A stretch of DNA of 64,000 nucleotides from Acinetobacter tjernbergiae DSM 14971 = CIP 107465 (GCF_000374425.1 NZ_KB894354.1:186001-250000), one strand, 5' to 3'; positions 29,908-39,946 are shown, counted from the first letter of the stretch. Notes: a model not told the origin generated them from the sequence alone. Numbers and translations: made by a program.

Positions 29908-31041
29908 ATGATAGAAGTGGTCGATGGGCAACGTCAGCTCAATGCGTGTAAACGAATCGTTGTTAAAATCGGATCATCTTTACTGACTGCAAATGGGCAA
30001 GGTTTAGATTTAAATGCAATTTCGCATTGGGCGAAACAAATTGCAGATCTACACAAGGCTGGACATGAGATTATTCTGGTGTCTTCAGGTGCAGTTGCAG
30101 AAGGGATGGTACGCATGAAACTTGCGAGTCGACCCACTGATTTACCCAGTTTGCAAGCTTGTGCTGCTATTGGTCAAATGGGTTTGATTCATACATGGTC
30201 GAGTGTATTAGATCAGCATGGTATTCAAACAGCACAAGTCTTACTCACGCATGATGATCTTGCAGATCGTCGTCGTTATCTCAACTCTTGTGATGCTTTG
30301 CAGAACTTGATTGATTGGCGTGTGATTCCTGTTATTAATGAAAATGATACAGTCTCGACCGATGAAATCCGTTTTGGAGATAATGACACTTTAGCTGCAA
30401 TGGTAGCAGGACAGGTTCAAGCTGAGTTGCTGATCATTTTGACGGATCAGCAAGGTATGTTTGATTCAGATCCACGCAGTAATCCGAATGCCAAGCTATT
30501 TTCTTCAGTGCGTGCCTTAGATGATACGTTATTTGAAATGGCGGGCGGCGGTGGAGTCTTAGGTCGTGGTGGTATGGTGACTAAGGTTCGTGCTGCACGT
30601 CTTGCGGCGAAGTCTGGTTGTCCTACTTTAATTGCAAGTGGTGAAAGTGACCATGTTTTGGCTCGTTTAATGGCGGGTGAAATGTTGGGTACCTTATTCA
30701 CAACCGATAATGATCGTATGACAGCACATCAGCAATGGTTGGCGGCTCATTTGCAAACAGCGGGTCGTTTAGTGATTGATGATGGTGCTGTTGAAGCGAT
30801 TAAACTCAAGCATCGCAGCTTATTGCCTGTGGGTGTAAAAGCGATTGAAGGGCATTTTGATCGTGGTGATGTAGTTGAATGTGTTGATAAAACAGGTGCT
30901 CGTATTGCTGTAGGGCGTGTGAACTTTAGTTCTCGTTCGGCAGAAATGGTTAAAGGCTTGCCTTCTGAAAAGGTTTACCAAGTTTTAGGTGAAGCACGTT
31001 CTTTAGAAATGATTCACCGTGACCACATGGCAATTTACTAA
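29908..31041 (+). CDS. proB: Glutamate 5-kinase
   Basis: Phosphorylates L-glutamate to glutamyl 5-phosphate, the first and feedback-inhibited step of proline synthesis. The 377-residue protein has the amino-acid-kinase start [40 protein letters not shown] and the glycine loop [19 protein letters not shown], and a C-terminal PUA domain (about residues 280-360) as in E. coli ProB. It lies 15 bases after obgE, the same order seen in Pseudomonas and other gammaproteobacteria. Ends at a strong terminator. Confidence 0.97.
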   Translation: MIEVVDGQRQLNACKRIVVKIGSSLLTANGQGLDLNAISHWAKQIADLHKAGHEIILVSSGAVAEGMVRMKLASRPTDLPSLQACAAIGQMGLIHTWSSVLDQHGIQTAQVLLTHDDLADRRRYLNSCDALQNLIDWRVIPVINENDTVSTDEIRFGDNDTLAAMVAGQVQAELLIILTDQQGMFDSDPRSNPNAKLFSSVRALDDTLFEMAGGGGVLGRGGMVTKVRAARLAAKSGCPTLIASGESDHVLARLMAGEMLGTLFTTDNDRMTAHQQWLAAHLQTAGRLVIDDGAVEAIKLKHRSLLPVGVKAIEGHFDRGDVVECVDKTGARIAVGRVNFSSRSAEMVKGLPSEKVYQVLGEARSLEMIHRDHMAIY

Positions 31042-31054
31042 ATTTGTTTATAAG

Positions 31055-31078
31055 AAACTCGCTTAGGCGAGTTTTTTT
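31055..31078 (+). terminator. Terminator after proB
   Basis: AAACTCGC, loop TTAG, GCGAGTTT with seven T residues. It sits at the end of the convergent HAD gene as well. Confidence 0.88.
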
Positions 31079-31751
31079 ATGCCCGTTTGGGGCTTTGATA
31101 AAGACCTATCTCTCTGGGTTTTAGCTCAGGTAATGACTTTCTCTGACCCATCATGTAGGGATGGTCAGCGAGTGAGAGCATGTCTAGATCTTCTTCGCTA
31201 TTTCCATAAGCATAAATATGTTGATAATCTTCTAAATTATATCGTTGCAAAATCCGTAATTTTTTCTGTTCACGGCTACAATCCTGAGAGCTATAACGAC
31301 CCGTTAAAATACCATGTCTAATTTCTGTTTCTGTACAAATCAACTCAATATTGAGCAGTTCGCAGATTGGTGCTAAATACAAATCGACTGATGCAGAAAC
31401 AAGAACGATATGATCACCACGTTCTTGGTGTAGATAGAGTTGTTGTAGTAAATCGGGATCTAACTTTTTAACGAGTTGTTTCGCATATTCATATACTAAA
31501 TTTTCTACAACATCTGCTGAGATTCCCCCAAACATAGTTTGAAATAAACGAGGTCTCATCGCATGCGCTGGATACAAGCGTAAATAATAGGCTTGTATCC
31601 AAGGTAATATCGTTAAGCCTTTTTTGACGATGTGACGCTTTGATAGAGTAAAGAAAATGAACCCCGTAAAACTATCTTTAGGATAGAGTGTGCCATCAAA
31701 GTCAAATAAGGCAAGATTTATAGTTTTATGCGTTTCGCTCTTTGCATGCAT
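31077..31751 (-). CDS. HAD-IB family hydrolase (SerB-like phosphatase)
   Basis: Haloacid-dehalogenase phosphatase of 224 residues. Motif I is FDFDGTLYPKDS with the nucleophilic and acid/base aspartates, motif II the Ser in LVSASVDLYLAP, motif III a lysine in REQKKLRI and motif IV GNSEEDLDMLSLA. The helical cap between motifs I and II and the IB-type layout resemble phosphoserine-phosphatase relatives that act on small phosphorylated molecules or phospholipids. Substrate unknown. It overlaps the end of the upstream DUF1615 gene by 34 bases, so the two are co-transcribed and probably translationally coupled. Confidence 0.88.
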   Translation of the reverse strand: MHAKSETHKTINLALFDFDGTLYPKDSFTGFIFFTLSKRHIVKKGLTILPWIQAYYLRLYPAHAMRPRLFQTMFGGISADVVENLVYEYAKQLVKKLDPDLLQQLYLHQERGDHIVLVSASVDLYLAPICELLNIELICTETEIRHGILTGRYSSQDCSREQKKLRILQRYNLEDYQHIYAYGNSEEDLDMLSLADHPYMMGQRKSLPELKPREIGLYQSPKRA

Positions 31752-32926
31752 GTCTCATATCGTCCATTTACACGGCTTGCAAACCAATTGGTATTATAAT
31801 CACGACTCAGTTTAGGTCCTGAAATAACGACTTGTGGCATGACAGCGTAGATTGGTTCTTTTTTAGTTTTATTTTGATAAAGCTTTTGTACTGCTAAATA
31901 GGTTTGAGTATCTTCGAAATTTTTCTCTTTTTCTTTTTTTAAATCAGCACGAATTTGACGTGGTGTTACAAGAATATTGTTTTGTGAAAAAATAGCAATT
32001 AACTCTTTTTCAGTTTGGCTTTGCGTTGCTTTGATATCGCCATCTTTACTATAAAGTAATAGGTCACCATCTAGGCTAATTTCAGTTTTCGTGAGTGCAT
32101 TTAACATGGTTTGGAATGCTGCGTTACGGCTCGAATAAACACCTGAGTTGTAGTCTGCAAAACGATAGATTGCCTTATCATAATCAGCTGGGTATTCCAT
32201 TAAACGATGAATACCATAATATAATCCACCATATTGGGTATACAGATCATTGCGTAGCTCGGCAATGCTACCACTTTGGCGTTTATGTTCTTTTGCATAG
32301 TTAATATGAACTTGCATTGAACCTAAAGTGGTAATTGGATTCATTTTTTCGCCAATGTCTTGCCCAACAAGTTTAGCTGCACCTGTTAATGCACTAACAT
32401 GGTAATGCTTTGACATGTAATCGAAAATTTCACGGTAGAGTAAATCGAGTTCACGTTCCGTTCTGACTTTGCGCATTTGGCTCATGTAATTATTTTCAGG
32501 AGATGGTTGATTCTTCAGTACATCCTCAAAATAGCCTGCGACTGTTCCACCTATCGTTTCGCCCAACTTTGCTTCAAATTTTTCTTTGAGTCGGGTATTA
32601 ATCTCTTGTACTGCTTTTTCCCCAAGTCCAGGTACGGCAGGGTCAGCAACAAAATTTGATTCCTGATCAACGACTGCAACGATACTGCACACATTCTGCT
32701 TCGTTTTAGGAATATCAAGTTGTTGCATGATATCAAAGATATCTTTTGCCCACGATTGACGATCGTTTACACGGGGAGGAATGACCTTCTTAATCTGTTC
32801 TGCTTCCATTTCTGGCTCTTTACCATTAGACCACCATGCTTTATCTCCACAAGCTGATAAGCTGAGACATGCAGTAATGATGCTAACAATTTTTAATAAA
32901 GGACGAGTCGGGAATGATTTATTCAT
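31718..32926 (-). CDS. DUF1615 family lipoprotein with lytic-transglycosylase-like motifs
   Basis: Outer- or inner-membrane lipoprotein of 402 residues. The start is the ATG at 32926, since the lipoprotein signal follows at once (LSLSAC, Cys26) and the longer frame would run into dusB. The family has no established function. I see three patterns in the order found in SLT-type lysozyme-fold enzymes: Glu89 in DQESNF, GSMQVH at 202-207 and ADYNSG at 257-262. They suggest a peptidoglycan lytic transglycosylase fold, but this is an inference from motifs. The long C-terminus is basic. Followed by the overlapping HAD gene; divergent from dusB. Confidence 0.8.
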   Translation of the reverse strand: MNKSFPTRPLLKIVSIITACLSLSACGDKAWWSNGKEPEMEAEQIKKVIPPRVNDRQSWAKDIFDIMQQLDIPKTKQNVCSIVAVVDQESNFVADPAVPGLGEKAVQEINTRLKEKFEAKLGETIGGTVAGYFEDVLKNQPSPENNYMSQMRKVRTERELDLLYREIFDYMSKHYHVSALTGAAKLVGQDIGEKMNPITTLGSMQVHINYAKEHKRQSGSIAELRNDLYTQYGGLYYGIHRLMEYPADYDKAIYRFADYNSGVYSSRNAAFQTMLNALTKTEISLDGDLLLYSKDGDIKATQSQTEKELIAIFSQNNILVTPRQIRADLKKEKEKNFEDTQTYLAVQKLYQNKTKKEPIYAVMPQVVISGPKLSRDYNTNWFASRVNGRYETCMQRAKRIKL

Positions 32927-33009
32927 AATCAGAACAACACCACATAATAAAGATGAGTCAAATGGGCGAATGAAGTATACTATGTTGCTCAGAATTTGTA
33001 AGAATATAT

Positions 33010-34035
33010 ATGTATATTGGTTCATATCAACTGTCAAATAATTTGATTGTTGCACCTATGGCAGGTGTAACGGATAGACCCTTTAGGACACTGTGTAAAT
33101 ACTTTGGCGCAGGTCATGCTGTCAGTGAAATGATGACGGCTGATAAAACCCTGCGTATGAGTAAAAAGAGTTTATATCGGGCAAATTTTGAGGGTGAACT
33201 AGCACCCATATCAGCACAAATTGCAGGTTCTGACCCTGAACAGCTTGCTGAAGCTGCGCGTTATCAAGTGGCAAATGGTGCGCAAATTGTTGATATTAAT
33301 ATGGGTTGCCCAGCCAAAAAAGTCTGTAACAAACTTGCAGGTTCCGCTTTGTTACAAGATGAAGACTTAGTTGCTCGTATTTTAGATGCCGTGGTGGCTG
33401 CGGTTGATGTGCCTGTGACTTTAAAGACTCGATTGGGTTTTTTAAATGGACATGAAAATATTTTACGTGTTGCAAAACGCGCGGAAGAATCGGGAGTTGC
33501 TGCTCTAGCGTTGCATGGTCGTACCCGTGAAGATATGTATTTGAATACAGCACGGTATGATCTGATTAAACAGGTTAAAGAATTGATTGATATTCCTTTG
33601 ATTGCGAATGGAGATATTGATAGTCCTGAGAAAGCCAAATATGTTTTAGATTATACAGGCGCAGATGCCATTATGATTGGGCGTGCAGCACAGGGGCGAC
33701 CTTGGATCTTTAGAGAAATTGCACATTATTTGAAAACAGGCGAACATTTGGCAGCACCTGATATTGCTGAAGTGAGAACTGTATTGTTAGGGCATTTGGC
33801 TGAACTCTATCAATTCTATGGTGAATACTCAGGTTGTCGTATTGCACGCAAGCATATTGCTTGGTACACCAAAGGCTTGCGTTCGAGTAATGAGTTTCGC
33901 CAAAGTATGTATAAAGTAGAGAATACTGCTGATCAGGCAAAGGTTGTAGAAGCATATTTTGATCAATTGCTTGATCTAGGGCAGCGTATGAGTGATGTGC
34001 AAGTTGAACAAGTCAATTTGTTAGAAATTAAATAG
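33010..34035 (+). CDS. dusB: tRNA-dihydrouridine synthase B
   Basis: FMN-dependent reductase that makes dihydrouridine in the D loop of tRNAs. The 341-residue TIM-barrel protein has VAPMAGVTDRPFRTLC at the N-terminus, the active-site cysteine in DINMGCPAKKVCNK, the lysine/arginine KTRLGF, LHGRTRE, IANGDI and MIGRAAQGRPW. These features match DusB rather than DusA or DusC. In enterobacteria dusB is followed by fis; here it is followed by a terminator and the convergent oxyR, so no fis coupling. Confidence 0.95.
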   Translation: MYIGSYQLSNNLIVAPMAGVTDRPFRTLCKYFGAGHAVSEMMTADKTLRMSKKSLYRANFEGELAPISAQIAGSDPEQLAEAARYQVANGAQIVDINMGCPAKKVCNKLAGSALLQDEDLVARILDAVVAAVDVPVTLKTRLGFLNGHENILRVAKRAEESGVAALALHGRTREDMYLNTARYDLIKQVKELIDIPLIANGDIDSPEKAKYVLDYTGADAIMIGRAAQGRPWIFREIAHYLKTGEHLAAPDIAEVRTVLLGHLAELYQFYGEYSGCRIARKHIAWYTKGLRSSNEFRQSMYKVENTADQAKVVEAYFDQLLDLGQRMSDVQVEQVNLLEIK

Positions 34036-34056
34036 TTGTGTTGTTTTCAGTGGTTT

Positions 34057-34091
34057 TAAAAACCCTGTAATGATCATTACAGGGTTTTTTT
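34057..34091. terminator. Bidirectional terminator between dusB and oxyR
   Basis: AAAAACCCTGTAATG pairs with CATTACAGGGTTTTT around AT, nearly a perfect palindrome with A and T flanks. Confidence 0.9.
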
Positions 34092-34092
34092 A

Positions 34093-34998
34093 TTATTCCA
34101 AATGCGCAGTGATTTTTTGCAAAATTTGCAAGATCACATCAAATTCACTTTGCAATGGTGTGCTTTTTCGTGTCACCAAAGCTAAGGTACGGCTCGGCGC
34201 AGCTTCAATTGATTTAACGGCAATTTCTTCATTGAAATGAATCATACTGTTTTTCAATGCAATTTCAGGTAGAAGCGTAAAGCCAAGATCAGATGAAACC
34301 ATTTCGATGAGTGTTGGAAGAGAGCTTGCTTTCAAACGATGATCATTTTTACGCTCACCTACAGGACAAGCACTTAAAGCATGATCACGTAAGCAATGCC
34401 CTTCCTCTAGCAACATTAGACGTGATAAATCCAAATCATCTAGTGAGTTTGCATTCTCAGCATTCTTGTCATTTTTATTGTAGACAACGAATAAGTTTTC
34501 TTTTGTGATTTCAGCAACTTTTAACCCACGCGTATCGAAAGGAAGCGCAAGCACAATCATATCCAGATTGCCATGTTCTAATTTTTCTACGATTTTTTCG
34601 CTTTGAGCTTCATGTAAGTGAAGTTGAATCTTTGGTAATTGCTGATGCACTTCATCAAGAAGTTGGGTCAAGATAAATGGTGCGATCGTTGGGATAATCC
34701 CAAGGTGTAAATCACCCGTTAGTGGTTCACTCATTTCTCGACTTAAACGCATCAAGTCTTGCGCATCTGCAAGTAATACACGCGCACGTTCGACAACTTG
34801 TTCGCCTAAAGGGGTTAAACGAACATTTTGACGATCACGCTCAACTAGGACGCCACCTAAGAGACGTTCCAACTCCATGATGCCACCCGATAAGGTGGAC
34901 TGAGTAACAAATGAACGACGTGCAGCTTCAGTAAAATGTAAAGTTTCTGACAACGTAACTAAATACGATAGCTGTCTTAATGAGGGTAATGCAGCCAT
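34093..34998 (-). CDS. oxyR: LysR-type peroxide sensor OxyR
   Basis: Transcription factor activated by hydrogen peroxide. The 301-residue protein has the LysR helix-turn-helix (FTEAARRSFVTQSTLSGGI) and the effector domain. The OxyR redox motif is visible as GHCLRDHALSAC with Cys202 and Cys211, nine residues apart as in E. coli Cys199/Cys208, so disulfide switching should work. It is the last gene of the minus-strand rubA-rubB-hydrolase cluster, six bases after the hydrolase, an arrangement described in Acinetobacter. It may be read from its own promoter or from the upstream genes. Confidence 0.93.
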   Translation of the reverse strand: MAALPSLRQLSYLVTLSETLHFTEAARRSFVTQSTLSGGIMELERLLGGVLVERDRQNVRLTPLGEQVVERARVLLADAQDLMRLSREMSEPLTGDLHLGIIPTIAPFILTQLLDEVHQQLPKIQLHLHEAQSEKIVEKLEHGNLDMIVLALPFDTRGLKVAEITKENLFVVYNKNDKNAENANSLDDLDLSRLMLLEEGHCLRDHALSACPVGERKNDHRLKASSLPTLIEMVSSDLGFTLLPEIALKNSMIHFNEEIAVKSIEAAPSRTLALVTRKSTPLQSEFDVILQILQKITAHLE

Positions 34999-35004
34999 AG
35001 AGTC

Positions 35005-35958
35005 CTAGTGTGATGATCTAAAGTGGTGAGCAAACAAACCGCTAAGTTGTGGAATGAAATGAGCAGGAATATCATGCCCCATTCCTTGAATTAATTCAAA
35101 TTTAGCACCCGAAATTGCCTTTGCAACGGCTTTCCCATGACTTGGCGGTAATAAACGATCTTTTGAGCCATGTACAACCAAAGTCGGTTGGGTAATATCT
35201 TTGTTCAATGGTAATAGCGAACCTGTACATAATATTGCTAAAAACTGTTGAAGTACACCCGCTGGATAGAAACTACGACGATATAGTTTGCGAATTGTTT
35301 GAATTGCTTCAACTTGATTTACATACCCTGGAGAACCAATGATGTGAAAGACCTTTAAACTGTGATTAACAATCGCTTCTTCATCATGTGCTTCAGGCTT
35401 ACCAATTAAACTGAGAAGTTGTTTTGGAAATGGTGGCGGAAGGAAGGGCTGATTGTTACTGGTAAATAGCAATCCAATTTTTTCAACTTTTTCTGGATAT
35501 TTTGCAGCTACAATTTGAGAAATCATGCCACCCATTGACGCACCTAGGAGATAGGTTTTTTCTAGCCCTAATTGGTCGATTAGCATTGAGACATCTTCAG
35601 CCATATCATAAAGCGTATAGGGTGCGCCTTCATTGCCAAGCCCCATGATAAAGCGACCCATTAATTTCATGGTATTGAGTCGTTTTCTTTTTTCACGAAT
35701 TTTTGAAGATAAACCAATATCTCGATTGTCAAATCGAATAACACGAAAGCCTTGGTCAATTAATGATTTACAAAAAAAGTCAGGCCAAAACAACATCTGA
35801 GCACCTAAACCCATCACCAATAAAATTGTTGGGTGTTCTGGGTTTCCCCCAATTTCAACATGCAGTTGAATACCATTGCCTAAAGTGACTTTGGTTTCTT
35901 GCATAAATGGGGCGTAAGGTGACACATTAAATTGTAAGGCGCTGTTCATGGCATTCAT
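35005..35958 (-). CDS. estB: Alpha/beta hydrolase, EstB-like
   Basis: Predicted carboxylesterase or lipase of 317 residues from the ATG at 35958 (35949 is an alternative; the frame is open farther upstream only through a TTG). The fold shows the oxyanion region LLVMGLGAQMLFW, FDNRDIGLSS, the nucleophile elbow GASMGG, Asp in VVHGSKDRLLPP and the catalytic His in GMGHDIPA. No signal peptide, so cytoplasmic. It sits between rubB and oxyR, as the esterase gene estB does in Acinetobacter ADP1, and I name it by that context. True substrate unknown. Confidence 0.82.
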   Translation of the reverse strand: MNAMNSALQFNVSPYAPFMQETKVTLGNGIQLHVEIGGNPEHPTILLVMGLGAQMLFWPDFFCKSLIDQGFRVIRFDNRDIGLSSKIREKRKRLNTMKLMGRFIMGLGNEGAPYTLYDMAEDVSMLIDQLGLEKTYLLGASMGGMISQIVAAKYPEKVEKIGLLFTSNNQPFLPPPFPKQLLSLIGKPEAHDEEAIVNHSLKVFHIIGSPGYVNQVEAIQTIRKLYRRSFYPAGVLQQFLAILCTGSLLPLNKDITQPTLVVHGSKDRLLPPSHGKAVAKAISGAKFELIQGMGHDIPAHFIPQLSGLFAHHFRSSH

Positions 35959-36030
35959 TCCGAGTTGAATTCTTTTTATCGAATTAAAGTCTGTTGGAAA
36001 TTCCTTTCTCAACAGACCCTAATTTAAACC

Positions 36031-37212
36031 TTAAACTTGTGCTGGAATCAAGTCAGGAACCAGTTTGGTTAAGCTTAAACGTTGTTTACTTGCTGTTGCA
36101 CCTAACAGTACAAAGCCTCGTAATGTTCCTTCACTATCCGCAGCTTTTGCAAGCATACCATCATCAAATTCTTCTGTTTCCCAACTTACATCAATACCGA
36201 TTGGTGCAGGTAAAACAGTTAATGGCGCAGCAGGTGTTTTTACTGCAACAGGCATAGCAGGGTAGTGTACCGCAGTGCTTTGACCACTCAGGGTTTTGGC
36301 TAAGGCACGTGCTTGTTGCATGATTGGCATCACAAATGGCAATAATGTTCCATTGACTTCAGCACAGTCACCCACCGCATAGATATCTGCTTGATTGGTT
36401 TCCAATAAGGTATTGGTCACGATACCGCGACTGGTTTGAATATTTGCAGCTTTTGCCAAGCTTGTATTTGGCTGTAAACCAATTGCTGAAAGGACGATAT
36501 CGGCAATAAGGGTTTGACCATTTGCAAGTGTAACTGCATAGTCTTCGCCATTATTCGTTTTTGTTACTTTCTCTACCGTAGTTGAAAGTGCAAATTTAAT
36601 ACCTGCTTGTTCTAAATTGGTTTTAAATGCATCTGCAACATGGTTTGGGAGTAAACGACCGAGCGGTTGTGGTGCAAGATCAATCACAGTGACATCATAG
36701 TTACTATGAAGTAAATCGTTGGCAAATTCGCAGCCAATTAAACCCGCACCTAAAATCACAACCCGTTTATCTTTGCGGTTTGCTAAATTTTCACGGAATG
36801 TACGATAGTCACTGAGTGAGTTCACCACATGAATATCATCGCTACCATCACCAGTAATGGCTAAACGAATTGGATTTGCGCCAACGGCAAGCACAAGTTT
36901 TGAATAAGGTTGAGTTATGCTTTCACCATTTTTTTCTAAGGTGATTTCATGATTTTCAGCATTAATCTCTTTCACCAAGGTTTCAGCTTCAATACGCATA
37001 TTGAGCTGAGCTGTCATTTTAGCTGCATCGCCTAGAGCAATTTGTTCAGGTGCTTTATTGCCTGCAAAGGCATTAGATAATGTTGGTTTTGCATAATTTA
37101 CCGCATCATCTGCGCAGATCATAACCAGTTCTTGTTCAGGGCTTAGTTTGCGAAATTCTCGTGCAACAGTATAGCCTGCCATGCCCGATCCGATGATGAC
37201 GATAGGATGCAT
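36031..37212 (-). CDS. rubB: Rubredoxin reductase
   Basis: FAD-dependent NAD(P)H oxidoreductase that passes electrons to rubredoxin for alkane hydroxylation and possibly other oxygen-linked reactions. The 393-residue protein begins MHPIVIIGSGMAGY, the FAD motif; the second nucleotide-binding motif is VVILGAGLIGCEFA and the C-terminal FAD segment is DIYAVGDCAEVNG. The ATG at 37212 is chosen because GGAG lies just upstream; a longer frame exists but lacks this. The gene follows rubA on the minus strand, with a hairpin between them. Confidence 0.95.
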   Translation of the reverse strand: MHPIVIIGSGMAGYTVAREFRKLSPEQELVMICADDAVNYAKPTLSNAFAGNKAPEQIALGDAAKMTAQLNMRIEAETLVKEINAENHEITLEKNGESITQPYSKLVLAVGANPIRLAITGDGSDDIHVVNSLSDYRTFRENLANRKDKRVVILGAGLIGCEFANDLLHSNYDVTVIDLAPQPLGRLLPNHVADAFKTNLEQAGIKFALSTTVEKVTKTNNGEDYAVTLANGQTLIADIVLSAIGLQPNTSLAKAANIQTSRGIVTNTLLETNQADIYAVGDCAEVNGTLLPFVMPIMQQARALAKTLSGQSTAVHYPAMPVAVKTPAAPLTVLPAPIGIDVSWETEEFDDGMLAKAADSEGTLRGFVLLGATASKQRLSLTKLVPDLIPAQV

Positions 37213-37256
37213 TATATTCTCCAGTATTTTTTCAATAAAAAACAAATGATAGGAAA

Positions 37257-37287
37257 AAAAAGACCATGATCATGATCACGGTCTTTT
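37257..37287 (-). terminator. Hairpin between rubA and rubB, possible partial terminator
   Basis: AAAAGACC pairs with GGTCTTTT, and the inner TGATC with GATCA, with one A/C mismatch. On the minus strand it lies eight bases beyond the rubA stop and is flanked by T residues, so it may reduce transcription into rubB and give more rubredoxin than reductase. Confidence 0.6.
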
Positions 37288-37295
37288 AGATCTAT

Positions 37296-37460
37296 TTAGA
37301 TTTCAATCATTTCAAAATCAGCTTTTGAAACGCCGCAATCTGGGCAAGTCCAATCATCAGGGATATCTTCCCATTTGGTACCTGCTGCAATGCCGTCTTG
37401 TGGCCAACCATCTGCTTCGTCGTAAATCCACCCACAAACGATACATTGATATTTTTTCAT
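37296..37460 (-). CDS. rubA: Rubredoxin
   Basis: A 54-residue Fe(SCys)4 electron carrier, partner of RubB and of alkane monooxygenase. The iron ligands are Cys6 and Cys9 (CIVCG) and Cys39 and Cys42 (CPDCG), with the aromatic core residues typical of the family. I start at the ATG 37460, preceded by GGAG; the frame extends ten codons farther upstream without support. First gene of the minus-strand cluster. No alkane hydroxylase gene lies in this window, which agrees with the separate placement of rubAB in Acinetobacter. Confidence 0.96.
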   Translation of the reverse strand: MKKYQCIVCGWIYDEADGWPQDGIAAGTKWEDIPDDWTCPDCGVSKADFEMIEI

Positions 37461-37807
37461 GTGACTCTCCAAACTGATAGGTATGCTCAAGTTGCCTTTC
37501 AGTAAAACTATTCCATAATGTCGCTACGATCGCTGCAATACAACAAACTTGTGTTGATCAGGAGTTAGATTTTTACGCAGAACGCCATTTAAGTAAAGCA
37601 AATGCAAGAGTTTAATCATTTATGTAGAAAGTGGAATGGCAATTTGTTCTGAAAGTCTTGTTATTTGAGCAATTACTCTAATTTTTATAGATATGTATAT
37701 GTTTATAGTATTTTAAAAATAGTAAAAGTATAAATATAGGGTGGGTGAAAAATAACCATTTAAAATTAAAAGATCAAAATATCACCATAATTATGAGGAA
37801 AATAAAA

Positions 37808-38245
37808 ATGCAAACCTTATCTTATGAAATTGAAATTCATGCTTCTAAACAAAAAGTTTGGGAGATTTTATGGCAAAAAGAAACTTATCAAGCGTGGACG
37901 CAATTTTTTTCTTGCAACTCGACCATGCAATCAGACTGGAAAGTAGGCGGTAAAACCTATTTCTATGATGATAAGGGAGATGGCATGATTTCAACAATCG
38001 AACGTTTAGATGAACCTAATGTGATTATTTTTAAACATATTGGAATGATTCAAGATGGAGAGCAAGATACTGAAAGTGACGATGTAAAATCTTGGGCAGG
38101 TGCATTAGAAAAGTACATGTTATTTGATTTGGATGACGTTACTCAACTCTATGTGGAAGTGGATATTCAACCCGAATATATTGAAATGATGAATCAAGGA
38201 TTTGAAAAAGGGTTGGCTTTGGTTAAACAACTCGCTGAGCAATAA
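37808..38245 (+). CDS. SRPBCC (START-like) domain protein
   Basis: A 145-residue protein of the Bet v1/START-like hydrophobic-cavity fold, AHSA1 type: YEIEIHASKQKVWEILWQKE at the N-terminus, the segment WKVGGKTYFYD, and a long C-terminal helix MNQGFEKGLALVKQLAEQ. These proteins bind lipids or small hydrophobic molecules, but the ligand is unknown. The start at 37808 is preceded by GAGGA at a good distance. It is divergent from rubA and followed 161 bases later by lysS. Confidence 0.82.
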   Translation: MQTLSYEIEIHASKQKVWEILWQKETYQAWTQFFSCNSTMQSDWKVGGKTYFYDDKGDGMISTIERLDEPNVIIFKHIGMIQDGEQDTESDDVKSWAGALEKYMLFDLDDVTQLYVEVDIQPEYIEMMNQGFEKGLALVKQLAEQ

Positions 38246-38406
38246 AATCACTTTTGCCGTACATTTATTGCAAGATCAGCGTACTATTTGTGCTTGGAAA
38301 TGGATAAATCTTTGCTTTTTTCACCTTTGTGGTACTGAAATGATGCGAAAATGGGCTGTGATCTGCTATCCTATGCCACTTCAATTTTACTTAGATCGAG
38401 GCAGAG

Positions 38407-39933
38407 ATGACGCAACAAAACGCTCAATCGACTTCTGAACAAACACTTTCCGAAAACGATTTAATCGCACAGCGTCATGCCAAATTAAAGCAAATCCAAG
38501 AGACTGCCAAACAAACAGGTAAGAGTCCTTGGCCGAATACGTTTAAACGTGAGCACTATACGGGTGACTTACAAGAACAATTTAAAGATCAAGATAAAGC
38601 ACAAATCGAAGGTGCTGAAAAAGTTTATGTAAAAGTTGCGGGTCGTGTCATGTTGAACCGTGGGTCATTTATTGTGATCCAAGACATGACAGGTCGTATC
38701 CAACTTTATGTGGATCGTAAAGGTTTACCAGCTGACATTTTAGAAACCATTAAAAGCTTAGACCTTGGCGATATTATTGCTGCTGAAGGTTATATTGGTC
38801 GTTCTGGTAAAGGTGATTTATATGTACACCTTGAAGGTTTTGAATTATTAACCAAATCACTTCGCCCACTTCCAGATAAATTCCACGGTTTAACGGATAC
38901 TGAAGCGAAATATCGCAAGCGTTATTTAGATTTGATCGTCAACGAAGAAACACGTAAAACCTTTGAAATTCGTGCCAAAGTCGTTGCGGGTATTCGTGCA
39001 TTCTTGACCAATGAACGTTTCATGGAAGTTGAAACGCCAATGATGCATATCATTCCGGGTGGCGCATCGGCTAGACCATTCGTAACGCATCATAATGCTT
39101 TGGATATGGAACTCTATTTGCGTATCGCGCCAGAGCTCTATTTAAAGCGCCTTGTAGTGGGTGGTTTTGAGCGTGTGTTTGAAATTAACCGTAACTTCCG
39201 TAATGAAGGGGTGTCAACACGTCATAACCCTGAATTTACCATGATCGAGTTTTATCAAGCTTATGCTGATTATAAAGATTTGATGGCATTGACTGAAAAC
39301 ATGCTTGAGAAATTGGCGATCGACATTTTAGGTTCTACTGATTTGCCTTATGGTGATGAAGTGTATAGCTTCAAAGGGCCATTCAAGAAAATTTCAATGT
39401 TTGATGCTATTCTTGAACATAATCCTGACTTCACACCTGAAAATGTGAATGATCGTGAGTTCTTGGCTAAATTTACTCAAGATGTGTTGAAAGAAAAAGT
39501 GAAGCCAGGTTTCGGTTTAGGTAAGTTGCAGACGATTGTCTTCGAAGAAACGGTAGAAACGAAGCTACGTCAGCCGACATTCATTACAGAATACCCTGCG
39601 GAAACTTCACCGCTTGCGCGCCGTAATGATGATAATCCTCATATTACAGATCGTTTTGAGTTCTTTATTGGCGGTCGTGAATTGGCTAATGGTTTCTCTG
39701 AGTTAAATGACCCGATTGATCAAGCGGAACGTTTCCAAGCACAGGTTGAGGAAAAAGACGCAGGTGATGATGAAGCGATGCATTATGATGCAGACTTTAT
39801 TGAAGCATTAGAATATGGTTTACCGCCTACAGCAGGTCAAGGGATTGGTATTGATCGTTTAGTCATGCTATTTGCCAATGCACCAAGTATTCGTGATGTA
39901 TTATTGTTCCCACACATGCGTCGTAAAGATTAA
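38407..39933 (+). CDS. lysS: Lysyl-tRNA synthetase, class II
   Basis: Charges tRNA-Lys. The 508-residue protein has an N-terminal anticodon-binding OB domain ([20 protein letters not shown]) and the class II motifs: motif 1 around [11 protein letters not shown], motif 2 [23 protein letters not shown] and motif 3 [11 protein letters not shown]. It has full length and normal residues throughout. It is monocistronic with a strong terminator. The N-terminus has a glutamine-rich helix, common in this family. Confidence 0.97.
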   Translation: MTQQNAQSTSEQTLSENDLIAQRHAKLKQIQETAKQTGKSPWPNTFKREHYTGDLQEQFKDQDKAQIEGAEKVYVKVAGRVMLNRGSFIVIQDMTGRIQLYVDRKGLPADILETIKSLDLGDIIAAEGYIGRSGKGDLYVHLEGFELLTKSLRPLPDKFHGLTDTEAKYRKRYLDLIVNEETRKTFEIRAKVVAGIRAFLTNERFMEVETPMMHIIPGGASARPFVTHHNALDMELYLRIAPELYLKRLVVGGFERVFEINRNFRNEGVSTRHNPEFTMIEFYQAYADYKDLMALTENMLEKLAIDILGSTDLPYGDEVYSFKGPFKKISMFDAILEHNPDFTPENVNDREFLAKFTQDVLKEKVKPGFGLGKLQTIVFEETVETKLRQPTFITEYPAETSPLARRNDDNPHITDRFEFFIGGRELANGFSELNDPIDQAERFQAQVEEKDAGDDEAMHYDADFIEALEYGLPPTAGQGIGIDRLVMLFANAPSIRDVLLFPHMRRKD

Positions 39934-39946
39934 TTTTAAGTTAAAT

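Noticed and set aside
31718..33055. Longer start for the DUF1615 gene at 33055
   Set aside because: It would overlap the dusB coding start and push the lipoprotein signal more than 40 residues inward.
33264..33638. 124-codon minus-strand frame inside dusB
   Set aside because: Shadow of dusB; low-complexity Ser/Ala/Thr composition typical of antisense to a coding frame.
36031..37245. Longer rubB start at 37245
   Set aside because: The FAD motif begins directly after the ATG at 37212, which has a good ribosome-binding site.
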